64,000 nt of DNA from Sweltsa coloradensis (Eukaryota; Arthropoda; Insecta; Plecoptera; Chloroperlidae). The stretch is from NCBI GenBank assembly GCA_024449915.1, contig JAMZAV010000065.1, forward strand, positions 422,501 to 486,500. Reading direction: 5' to 3'. Below the pieces are notes generated by a model. It was not told where the DNA came from, did no database searches, and saw nothing but the letters and a program-made list of their open reading frames with translations. The position numbers were made by a program, and so were the translations under genes. Position 1 is the first letter of the stretch. Each line of letters begins with the position of its first letter. Positions 33,735-43,455 of the stretch are shown piece by piece.

Positions 33735-33900
33735 TGGGGATTGTTTGAACGGAATGGCCATGGGTTCTTTGTCAGAACTCGGAAAACAGACCTTGAACGA
33801 GAAAACCATGGAAACTATCTTCAGTAAGGACTGACGATGGCTTGTACGATAACAGGAGCTAGAGCCTCGCGTATAACTCGTAGCTATCTCAATTGGTTTT
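33735..33900 (-). mobile_element. Degenerate tRNA-derived SINE, family B
   Basis: On the minus strand: a region GTTATACGCGAGGCTCTAG (A-box side), then ATCGTCAGTCCTTACTGAAG, ATAGTTTCCATGGTTTTCTC. The order matches 22505 and 43200. The B box itself is eroded. Confidence 0.45.
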
Positions 33901-35303
33901 GACCTTAGACTTGTGATGAAAATATGTTGTTATTTTCATTGTTTCATAAAAAGCAATAAGTTTAAAGTTATATAATATACATGCGTTTTTGTTGTCCTAT
34001 TCGTCAATTTACCTACCACCACTGAACATTAACATTCTTGTGAGAAAAACTAGGAAAACGCTTAAGTCCCGCCGCGTTGTTGGATGAGCGTAATTGGTGC
34101 ATTGAGCTGCCATGTGTTATGCGGATTTTCTGTTTGTCTGTGAAAAAATCATTACCAAGTTGAAGATTTTTTTAAAAATTATTTAAATTAAATAAAAAAT
34201 AAACTTAAATTTTAATTTTTTTAAATTAATCGTAATTTAATTTTCATAATTTTCATAAAAAATAATTATTCGATTGCGCTTAAATTTCACACGAATATAC
34301 AAATTCATAAAATTAAGGTTCTGTGAAAAAATCATTACAATCGGATAAATCATGTAGGTGTTACAAGTCAAAAAATGTTTTAAAAAATCGAAAAAATCGT
34401 AAAATTGCGATTTTCATGAAAAATTATTTTTTGATTGTGCTCAAATTTCACACGAATATATAAATTCATAATACAATACATACGCCTACTACAAGAGGAA
34501 TCTCAATTCATATGGCCTAAACTTTTTAATACAATCCCAATTGAAATAAGGAGCCAGATACAAAAAAACAAAATTAAATTCAAAAGGCAAATAAAAAAAT
34601 GGATTATGGAAAAAGACAGAGAATTCTCGTCGAACCTTGTGAATAATGTACTTCTTACTGGTACTCACTTACGCATCTAGTTATTCTTCTCATATTCATG
34701 TGTATACCTTACCTAGCTATACTAGGCCCTAAACGCCTATTTACAATTTGTAGTTAACTTAGATTTTAATGTTGGATTCCTTTCCAATATAACGTATCAC
34801 CAACACTATATCAAATACATCTATTGATTGTATGTATACAACTGAAATGAATTACAGGTGATTTTGACTTGTATGTAAATTTTCATTAGGAACTAGGCTA
34901 GTATCTAGAGTATCGTACAAAATATTCCAATTGTAAACTTATTATTGACTACTAATTGACACAATTGATACTATGTCCATTACAATTCTAATTAGCTTAG
35001 ATCTTAATCTTAGTTTTTAGATTTTTAGATTTCTTTACAACTTTAGGTACTACCAATTTTCTGCAATGAGAATGTCTACTAAATACTCAATGTCATCTCC
35101 TATTGATTGTACGTACACAACTGGAATGTATTATTTATGATTATGACTTGTATGTAACTTTAAAACTTTATATCTAGAGCTAACATCTAGATTACGAAAT
35201 ATCTAACTTGTAACGTTATCGATTAGTTTCCTGTATTGTTAAATAGCTATAATGACTATAAGCCGCCATCTTAAATGTTTCAAAGAACTTCACAATAGAA
35301 TAC

Positions 35304-35335
35304 ACCCACACACAGGGCTTCGGCTCTAGGTGGGT
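35304..35335 (+). other. LINE 3'-UTR stem-loop with UUCG tetraloop
   Basis: The inner stem AGGGC/GCTCT encloses TTCG (35314-35327; C-G closing pair, one G-T pair). The outer stem ACCCAC/GTGGGT (35304-35309 with 35330-35335) flanks it, separated by ACAC and AG. C(UUCG)G is a very stable tetraloop type. It lies about 75 nt before the (TCTTA) tail, where LINE reverse transcriptases commonly recognise their RNA. That function is inferred from position. Confidence 0.7.
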
Positions 35336-35410
35336 CTTCTTCTTGCACCTATAAAACCGGCTATATTTACTTGTGTTATGTATACTGTATACTGAAGAAG
35401 AAGAAAAAAG

Positions 35411-35440
35411 TCTTATCTTATCTTATCTTATCTTATCTTA
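35411..35440 (+). repeat. (TCTTA)6 LINE tail
   Basis: Six perfect TCTTA units at the 3' end of the LINE fragment, directly followed by host element sequence AGGTTCTGT. A simple-repeat rather than poly(A) tail is characteristic of some CR1/L2-like lineages. Confidence 0.95.
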
Positions 35441-35904
35441 AGGTTCTGTAAAAAAATCATTACAATCGAATTAAAGCATGTAGATGTTATAAGTCGAAGG
35501 AATTTTTTAAAAATCGAAAAAAATCGTAAAATTGCGATTTTCATGAGAAATAATTTTTCGATTGCGCCCAAAAACGTGGCAGTTCTTAGTTAAGAGATTT
35601 CAAAGGTCTCCAGAAAATTTCATCGCAATTGGAGTATGGGTTTAGTCGGAATCGTGTTAACAGACACACAAAAATACAAACAGAAAAAAAAGAAAAAAAA
35701 GAAAAACATTCCGGATTTTTTTCTCCAGTGTAGTGAAATGGAATCTTCGCTTCGCTTGCTACGCTCGGTACGCTCACCCAAAAGGTTTTTAGTACAGACT
35801 ACAGAATTGAAGCAAATCAAACGACACCTATTATAACATTGATGAATAATATAATATAAAGAAACAAGACAAAGATGAAACACGTAAGCAAAGCATAAAA
35901 AACA

Positions 35905-36360
35905 CTAAGATGCCTCGTGACCTTGGAGGATTTTGATCCAAAAAAATATTGGTCATTATTGACTTACTCTACAGCCTTTCCTGTAAATCCCAGTAAATCC
36001 TCTATGTTTTGTTTTGTAATTTAGTCAAGTGGTTCGGTCAAAATATGCTGATTACGGGTGTGATTTTGGAATGCATATTTTTGCGTGTTATATTGTATAT
36101 TTGTGCACAGTTTCAAGACACGATGTTATAAAGGGTTATTTTAGATTGGTATGATGCTCTAGTTCTAGTATCTATGTGGAACAAAAAAGAAGCAGGTTAA
36201 AGCCGATTTAAGAAATTTCCCAAAACGCCAAATTTCGCTATTTTCCGGATCACAAAAATTGAAAAATTAGTGGAAAATTACAGTTAAAAGATATAATTTT
36301 TTAAACGGTCATTTAAGTGTAGCATTTTGCTATAGATTATGTGGTAAAAAAATGGGGGTG
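35905..36360 (-). repeat. Interspersed repeat family R, copy 2
   Basis: Reverse-complement match to 7760-8210 across about 450 bp, for example GGTTCGGTCAAAATATGCTG, TGCACAGTTTCAAGACACGA, CTCTAGTTCTAGTATCTATG and TATAGATTATGTGGTAAAAA. Class unknown. Confidence 0.75.
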
Positions 36361-36439
36361 CAAAAAAACAATAAATAATTATTTCTTCATACTAATGGTG
36401 TCCGGACTGGAATCGAACAGTGTATTCGTTGTATATATT
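36361..36439. other. Short spacer
   Basis: Nothing recognised. Confidence 0.3.
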
Positions 36440-36780
36440 ATATTATAGCAGCTGAGCACCGTACTTGGCGGCGAGCCTCTACCGCGCCGTGAGGTGCACA
36501 AGAATGTGTGGCCTAGGACAGGACGTCTGGCTTCCACGCGAGCCGGCGAGAGAGCTGCATGCATGGCAGATTCAATATTGACTGGCCAATTTGCGTTTCA
36601 TCGCGACCTCCACACTTTAAACAAAACCTTTCTTCGCGTTTTCTTAGGCACTCCCCTACACAGCAGTACCAGTATGGCACAGGCACCGCACGTGGAAACT
36701 AGAAGGCGATGCCCGATGACTAGACACTGTGCAGAAGCGCCATGCACTTCATCATTTCAATTTAATTTCAATTACAAAAC
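36440..36780. other. GC-richer patch of unknown role
   Basis: Contains CpG-bearing words (GGCGGCGAGCC, TACCGCGCCGTGAGG, CACGCGAGCCGGCGAG) against an AT-rich background. Open frames run on both strands (plus 36494-36793, minus 36379-36564) without recognisable domains. It could be a regulatory patch or an unrecognised element. The word CACGTGGAAACTAGAAGG occurs here and again near 37221. Confidence 0.3.
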
Positions 36781-38163
36781 ATTTAGTAAATAAGTATATG
36801 TTCTTGACTGTGGCCCACACTTTGTGGGCAAAATTGAAAGAAATATATTTTTTTAAATGAATTTTTTGGATAAGATGACTAGTAATTCAGCGTGCACATT
36901 GTTGTTATATCCTCAATATGCAATCCGTATATTTTAGATATCACTTTGTCTCGACCTTTCGAGATTGAATTAAAACATTGCCGTAGAAATGCTTCACATA
37001 TAATATGCAAATATATAAACAACACACAAAACAATGCAGTGCACAAAGAAATTAATGAATGTAGTCAGACAAGAAAACTACGACAGAAAAGAACCAGAGA
37101 AATGAAAAGTATAATTGATACAATTAAAATCGTAGTTAAAATCGTTAATCGTTAGATCGTTAATCGATAATCGTTTGTTATATTGGCAATTAGTTTAATG
37201 AGGACTCGTCTACAGCCTTCCACGTGGAAACTAGAAGGAAACACATAACACTTTCTGGAAGTATAAGCATTTGGTGTACATTTATTGAAATTCGGAGGCA
37301 GTGGCGGCAATAGTAAAACGCAACTCCGCTGAGTTAATAGTAACATAATTATACCATTATGTGACACTGATGACGACCTTTATTCTCTCCTGGACATAGA
37401 AGGTACCCTACTACATAATATGAAAACTGGGAGGCAGTGGTGACTAAAATGTACGTACCAGATTTTCTCATAAACATTCCGGTCGTATCTCCCAGGCTGC
37501 ATTCTTGCATACCTTATGTACGTAATTCAGTTTTGTGGTGACGTAAAACTTGGGAGGGCTGTGAAAATGCAAGGAGCAGTCGGCATTGCAGACATTTCTA
37601 CAGTAAATTACTTAAGAAAGTGTCAAAGTAAATCACTTTTTATCTGACTGCGGTTTCCATAATTTATAACAAGTTGGAAAGTAGGCGAGCACTTATACTT
37701 GTCTGGAATTGCATTGCATAGTGTACGCAATTGAGGTTTGTTGTTAGCTATCAATCAATGTATGTTTTAGTATCATTGATACTAAGTGTTCTTAATAATT
37801 GAGACGCATACGGTGTCATTAATGATGATGAACCAGTTGAGAGGGAAAACCGGTACTGAGTACAGACGCGGCACCTTTTTCGTTCAAACATGCCGCAGAA
37901 TTTGGTAATGTCTTCATGACCCACTTACTTGAAAGATCATAACCGAAATATGATAGCAGTTACGGCAAGCCAATTGTAATGTTTGCAATTTTTTAACCAA
38001 AAACACACTTTTTGTGAAGTATGAGCAAAATTGAGTAGGTAGCCACGCCACATTTTAGTAAACTGTAAAACCTTATCTATTGACTATCGAATTTTTAACA
38101 TAATTAAGGGATGGTTTTCTTGCGAAATAATGCCGATATTAAAACAGAGGACAACATACATAA
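36781..38163. other. Unassigned DNA
   Basis: The plus-strand frame 36892-37155 and the minus-strand frame 37152-37367 show no recognisable motif. No repeat family recurs here. Confidence 0.4.
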
Positions 38164-38750
38164 TTGGATGAGCGAAGCAAAGACTTCAATTTCACTGACC
38201 CCCCCCCCCCACACAAAAAAAATAGCTTGGGTGTTTTTTTTTTGTTTTTTGTTTTTGTTTATTTGCTCTCTACCGGGCAAATGGCATTTTATGCGATCTT
38301 GATGAAAATTGGAGGGGACCTTAGAAATCTCTGAACTTAGTCGTCCCACGTTTTTCGGTACAATCGAAGAAATATTTCTCATGAACATCGTACTTTTACG
38401 ATTTTTTCGATTTTTAGTGCGATATTTTCGTGACATTCTGACCGATTCTGACCAAACGGGTGAGGCTACAACGTTCATATTTTACATGGGCATTAAGGTT
38501 TTGGTGATGTAGTACCTTTTGAAAGAAAAAGTTGAAAAAGTTAGCCAGAATTCATAGAAATAAAAGTTTTAATATAAGTTTTTTTAGGTATTTTATAACA
38601 ACTAACAAGTAACAATAGAAACTTGCCAACTATCACCTACAATGCGTTCAAAAAGCACTCTAAAAGTAGAGATCCAACTCAAACTAAAAACTTACAAAAA
38701 AGCTCATCCATCAACGCGACTAAAAAAAGCGTTCGCGATGCGGCATAGTA
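38164..38750 (-). mobile_element. Diverged MITE-like element, family M, copy 4
   Basis: It starts TTGGATGAGCGAAGCAAAGA, then TTGATGAAAATTGGAGGGGA, CTTAGAAATCTCTGAACTTA and TACTTTTACGATTTTTTCGA. It ends AGCTCATCCATCAACGCGAC then AAAAAAAGCGTT, corresponding to the CTAG-side arm of other copies. The middle (ACCGATTCTGACCAAACGGG onward) is specific to this copy, so this may be a subfamily. The exact right end is uncertain. Confidence 0.65.
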
Positions 38751-40305
38751 TGCTAAGAACGGTGATAACGGTGTGAGTAATTCAGGTATGTGTTACGTGT
38801 TATGGTTTACTTATTTTAGAGGAAAGATTATTTGATTAGATTCATACAGTATGAACAATAAAATGTTCGTAACACTTTAAAAATTGTAGTGTGTAAGCAA
38901 TCACCATTGAATAATACCGAAACAAAATTAAAAAAATTATGTACATTTGATACGTAATATGTGCTTAAAACAACTATGAATTTTTCTGGTATTTAAAATT
39001 TAATTTCCTAGTTTTATCTAATCGTGTCTGAACGAGGCCTATACGTAAACATCAAATAGTCCAAAGCAATGTTGGTTACTTGAGCATGTGCTATGAATGC
39101 ACTTGCCCTATGTCCTCTGTTCTTTATGGACAATCGCGAATTACATTACGCAATGTCATTAAAGAAAAAAATACAATAGCTCGTTGAAACTTTGTGTAAA
39201 ATAACAGAACACTCGATATTCATGAATGAGTAGGTTAACTTATTATCGATATTATGAAACTTAAAAAATATTATCAATTGTCTAGAAAGTAGTTTACTGA
39301 CAATTTCGCTATAAATATAAACTTAAATCAGCGTTATGACCCATAAAACCACTTCTATACTCAGAATTACATTCAGGTTCACGTAACTGTTAGTTTCAAC
39401 AGCTAAGGTAACTTGATACCTTAGTACGTTGGTTTTCGAACGACAAAACTGTTCGTCATTGCTATACCTAGATAAAACACTTTCTTGTTTTTATTTTCAT
39501 TAACTAATATTGAATTTGTGGAGAATACTTCCAGGATGTAATACGCAAATGTCTAGTATAAACGCAGATGATACGTAATACTATTACGCACAAGCAGGTA
39601 TCTACGATAAAGAATAGTTTACAATGAAAATCATAATGATAAATTAATAATGTTCAACACCAATTCACTGACTTAAAGCAGAATAACAACAAAGATGCAA
39701 ATAAGTTTCACCACGAATACCTGCCTCTGAATTCGCATTCTACATTTTATTGCAATCTGCAAGTTCTTTACAAGATCCCACACCCAATATTTAACAAAAA
39801 TATCAGTAGAGTTATAGAGCTTTCAACTTGAATTATTTTCACCACCAATTTACCGCTTTTGGGTACAATGAAAACGAAAATTGACTTATATTTTCACCCC
39901 AATACCTGCCTCTGCTAAATACGTAACAGGTTGGTACTAAAATGTGGAAATCAACTTCTAGCATTTGTAATTAATTACGTTAAGGCGAACAAACTGAAAA
40001 AAGCAGAGACAAAATTGAATTCCCAACATTAAAAGTGTGCCGGCTCGAGAAAAAGTAAATATGGTTTGCTATTGCTACAACAAAGGTTCAAGTTGTGTTT
40101 AAAAGCATTTTTTGAAAACGTAAACTGGTGCCGATTGATACCGAATAAGCAATTTAGGCAAGTGCATGTATGATTCAACGTGAGAGTTTTATAAATTTTA
40201 GGAATACATTTCTCATAAATAAAAAATGTTGTAGTATTTAAGTAGGCTTAAAAAGACTTACGGCAAGGTTAAATTGTAAATAATTTAATACGTAAAGTAT
40301 ATATT
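38751..40305. other. Unassigned AT-rich DNA
   Basis: No gene. The phrase AATACCTGCCTCTG occurs near 39716 and again near 39901, a short local repeat of no clear meaning. Confidence 0.4.
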
Positions 40306-40390
40306 CAAATTGATTGGATATTGCTTAACGTCTCATATTTATGCAACTAGGCTAATCGAGACAAAGGGAGGGACGTAAGGGATGACATTT
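40306..40390 (-). mobile_element. LINE/SINE-type 3' tail fragment
   Basis: Read on the minus strand: TCATCCCTTACGTCCCTCCC, TTTGTCTCGATTAGCC, GCATAAATATGAGACGTTAA and GCAATATCCAATCAA. The same order is found at 13109-13195 (minus, with poly(A)). The last ~50 bp match the end of the 5S SINE at 32949-33371, including the (CAAT)-type finish. Confidence 0.7.
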
Positions 40391-42459
40391 TTATGTAAAC
40401 AAATTATAAATTTCGGAAAAAAACTATGCAATGGAAAAACCATTGAAGGTGCACTAAAATTACTTTTCAGTGACAATGTTACAACTTTACCCACAGATAA
40501 CACGCAAGTGTTATACATTATCTGTGCTTTATCTATAGTACATTCTGATATATTTCTTCCGAATAACAAACAAATAATATTTAAGAAAAATAAAAAATCA
40601 CTAATGTGTAGGGGACTAGGATTTTCTTTCAAATCGGTTACCAAAATATATACCACCCTTCGAAATATAGATTAAAGATTAAAAACATGAATGGGATTCG
40701 ATAGTGACACATAAAAGATGTAAAATATAATAATATATTTTGATGATTTAGAATGTGGTAAAAAAAGAGATTTTTGAAGTTACTCCTTTTGCTCTCCAAT
40801 AAAATGTTGTAGATATGACACGAGGTGATATTAAGGCATTTTGTGTTTAAAAGTTATAAAAGGTCGTATATAAGAAGCTTCCTAGCGACAAGAATATGCA
40901 ATCACTAAATGCCAAATGTGTAGGTGACTGCACACAGCAGTCAACGATGCAACGTTCTCTGGCCTTCAACTCCAAACATCCTTCACCCCCACTTCACATA
41001 CATTTTATCATCTCCACTCCAGAAATACTGATGACGCGTTAGAATAGGAGTACGCTACGCTTCGAGCCCGAGCGCTGGAGACTAGAGAGACTATTCCTCG
41101 TGATGCTGAAGGTAACAATTATCGCATCATTGCCTGATCGTGACCGAACACTAGGAATTAACTTGCCATAACATCGTCCGCGCACGGTCCGTTTGTTGAC
41201 GGGATGCGTAGATAATAGCTCGGTTACGGTGATTATTCACTAAATAATGCGAGGAGACAATCGGTACTGAGCATCGCTTAATGAAACAAAACCATTGCAC
41301 CACGTGACCAGCTGGTTTACTGGGGTTCAACGTCACAACTATCTCCAACGAGGGTAATCGAGAAGGTGGGAGACCAATACTGGGCCAGATAACAGACTAA
41401 CGAGACGAAAATACAGATAAGATATTATGACCATATAAAATAAAATAAAAATGTTTTATTAGGCTTTAAAGCCAATTTTTGCACAGATAAGTGACTCACA
41501 TTAATCCTCAACGATCCATAGTTTTTAATGTAATCACTAATCACCCATATATATATAAATGCAATACAACAAGACATAGTTTTAAAACAGATTTCGCAAA
41601 TCTGCCATTACGGTAATCGAGTTTTAGTAAAAAAAAGTGCAATTATTGAAATAAATTTTATTTAACTTAAAACATTTATTTTGCGCAGTTCAGTGCCTTC
41701 AAATTGTCTTCAACGTTGCATAGTTTTTAAAGTAGTCATATATATTCAAATATTAAATCTTAAGAATAAAAATAATAACTTGGACCAATAAATTTTACAC
41801 GTTTTTCTGATTGGTAAATAAAATAACAACGACGATTTCATTTAGGTGTTGTTTGTTTATATAAATATGAACGTAGATGTAGATTCAACTATGCAATCAA
41901 GATTGTGGACTAAAGCCCATGAGTATATTATTCCTTGTAGACTGACTCCCACGAGGTTGTATGTTATTCCTTACTCGGAGCTGCTAACCTTGTGTCGGAT
42001 GCATCAATGTCATTGGGTCCTTTTGATCAAACAACAACATTCGTTGTAGACTGATGAGAAGAAAATATTTGATAGTCTTGTGTGTGTTTGGTGAAGTACT
42101 ACGTTGTTTACTAGACGACGAATTCTGCGAATTAAAGATCGTCATCAACAGAAACTAATGGCGCCATATTTATTGGCGCCAAAAATATGCCACTCTTAGT
42201 ACAAGCGGTGAACGTCAACAATGTAAAGAAAAGACATAACAATGAATCAACGAACGTACTTTAAAAATAGATTTGATCAAGTGCTACAAATGGATTTGTA
42301 AACGATTTGCAATAAGGATTTTCAGTATTTTTGTTTATAAAATGACATTCAAAACACAAAATTAATCTCAATTTTATGACTTAGATTCCAAGTTATGATC
42401 CCGAAACTCGTGACAAAAGCAGACAATACGTTTACTACTAACTTATGGACCGGTATACA
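40391..42459. other. Unassigned DNA
   Basis: Frames on both strands at 40339-40675 are mirror images of one AT-rich stretch. Two loosely similar blocks (41450-41540 and 41640-41740, both with AACGATCCATAG/AACGTTGCATAG then TTTTTAA and GTAATC/GTAGTC) may be an old duplication. No gene supported. Confidence 0.35.
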
Positions 42460-42710
42460 AATGTACGTACTAAGGAGCAAAGTTCCCCTGTAAGCTCCAC
42501 TTTTCAGTCCGTCCGTTCGTACGTCTGTGTGTGTGTGTGTCACGTATCACAATAAAAAAGAACACAACCTCCAATTGACAAAAAAGATTTCTCTTTAACA
42601 AAGATGATAAAATATGATTTTGGTAACCCTAGAGATCAAGGAGGCTGGGCTCCGTACCCGGCACCTCCACCAAGTCGATAAAGAAGTTTTCCCGAAACTT
42701 CTATATCGAA
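42460..42710 (+). repeat. Dispersed repeat family G, copy 5
   Basis: AAGGAGCAAAGTTCCCCTGT is followed by CAGTCCGTCCGTTCGTACGT, a (GT) run at 42523-42540, CACGTATCACAATAAAAAAG, AACACAACCTCCAATTGACA and CCCGGCACCTCCACCAAG. It matches the 56205 copy in block order. Confidence 0.7.
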
Positions 42711-43199
42711 TCTGGCCTCATCAAGATTTCAATAAACGATTAGGTTTCATTTTTCTAGAACAATCTTGTGTTTGTCTATAAAATGTACAAACCTAACAAA
42801 ATATAATCTTGCTTTATATTGCTTTGATCTGAATATACAAGGCAAAACACCCATCCACGTGTATAGTAATGAGGAAATGCGTTGTGTACACGTGTATATA
42901 GTTACGTGATCCACCGATCAGCTGCTACGTCCACAGAGGTGTGTTTCCTAGAATCGTTATCTCAGCTAGTTTCGGCTCCACGACTTCTGATTGCTGTTGA
43001 CGATTCCAATTGACAGGTGTGTAACTATAGTTGACAGTCATTTCCCCGCCACTCAACACAAACACAGACTCCTTGTCCTCTTGTCATCGTCGTCGTCGTC
43101 GTCCTGTGTTGACTGGTACACTCGACACATGGAGTTGCACACAGGATTTCAAGATCGTTCAAAACTTACACATCAACGTTTATACATATCCGATAGCTA
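42711..43199. other. Unassigned DNA
   Basis: The open frame 42991-43200 contains a Ser run from a (GTC) stretch at 43088-43103. No gene supported. Confidence 0.35.
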
Positions 43200-43455
43200 A
43201 TGTTTCGTGAAAAGCCTGCCCAGGGTGCAATTCATGCCCTCTTCAGGTGTCTTTAACTAGGTATGTTGCGGATAGGCCAATTGTGACGGAATGTCTGAGG
43301 GCTGTTTAATAAGACCCAATCCTTTGCATATTCATTAACGACTGAGGAAAACCTCGGAAAAACCTCAGAACGTCAGGATTGCCGGTTTCGACGGGATTTG
43401 AACCCGAGATCTCCCAAATCAAAGTGTCGTTATACATATCTGAACTATATATTAT
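43200..43455 (-). mobile_element. tRNA-derived SINE, family B, best-preserved copy
   Basis: On the minus strand: ATATAGTTCAGATATGTATA (A-box side), TTTGGGAGATCTCGGGTTCA then AATCCCGTCGAAACCGGCAA (B box and T arm), TCCTGACGTTCTGAGG, TTTTTCCGAGGTTTTCCTCA, GTCGTTAATGAATATGC, then a body ending near GGCATGAATTGCACCCTGGG. Paired TTTTCC motifs after the tRNA part recall those in several insect SINEs. Diverged relatives lie at 11895, 22505, 33735 and 53630. Confidence 0.72.

Larger units (their letters stand above)
34468..35440 (+). pseudogene. 5'-truncated non-LTR retrotransposon, C-terminal end plus 3' UTR
   Basis: The frame from about 34470 to a TAG at 34678-34680 gives PKLFNTIPIEIRSQ and KFKRQIKKWIMEKD, the usual closing segment of Jockey/CR1-type reverse transcriptase proteins (compare GPRLWNKLP in the relic at 14300). 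The ~750-bp 3' UTR holds a diverged internal duplication (CTATTGATTGTATGTATACA near 34821 and CTATTGATTGTACGTACACA near 35100, period about 279). It ends with a hairpin (35304-35335) and six TCTTA units. It inserted into a family M element. The initial codons of the longer open frame come from the host element. Confidence 0.82.
34050..35782 (+). mobile_element. MITE-like element, family M, copy 3, interrupted by a LINE
   Basis: The left end is CTAGGAAAACGCTTAAGTCC then GCCGCGTTGTTGGATGAGCG. The right end is CTTCGCTTGCTACGCTCGGT then ACGCTCACCCAA. The interior repeats the AAAATTGCGATTTTCATGA and TTCACACGAATATA blocks. It is broken between about 34468 and 35440 by a LINE fragment; comparison with 58637-59080 gives the uninterrupted order (AATTCGTAAAATTAAGGTTC). 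Without the insertion the element would be about 760 bp, like the copy at 213. Confidence 0.82.

Noticed and set aside
40339..40675. Opposed open frames of 105 and 97 codons.
   Set aside because: The same AT-rich stretch is open on both strands; neither shows a motif, and the 5' end overlaps a LINE-type tail.
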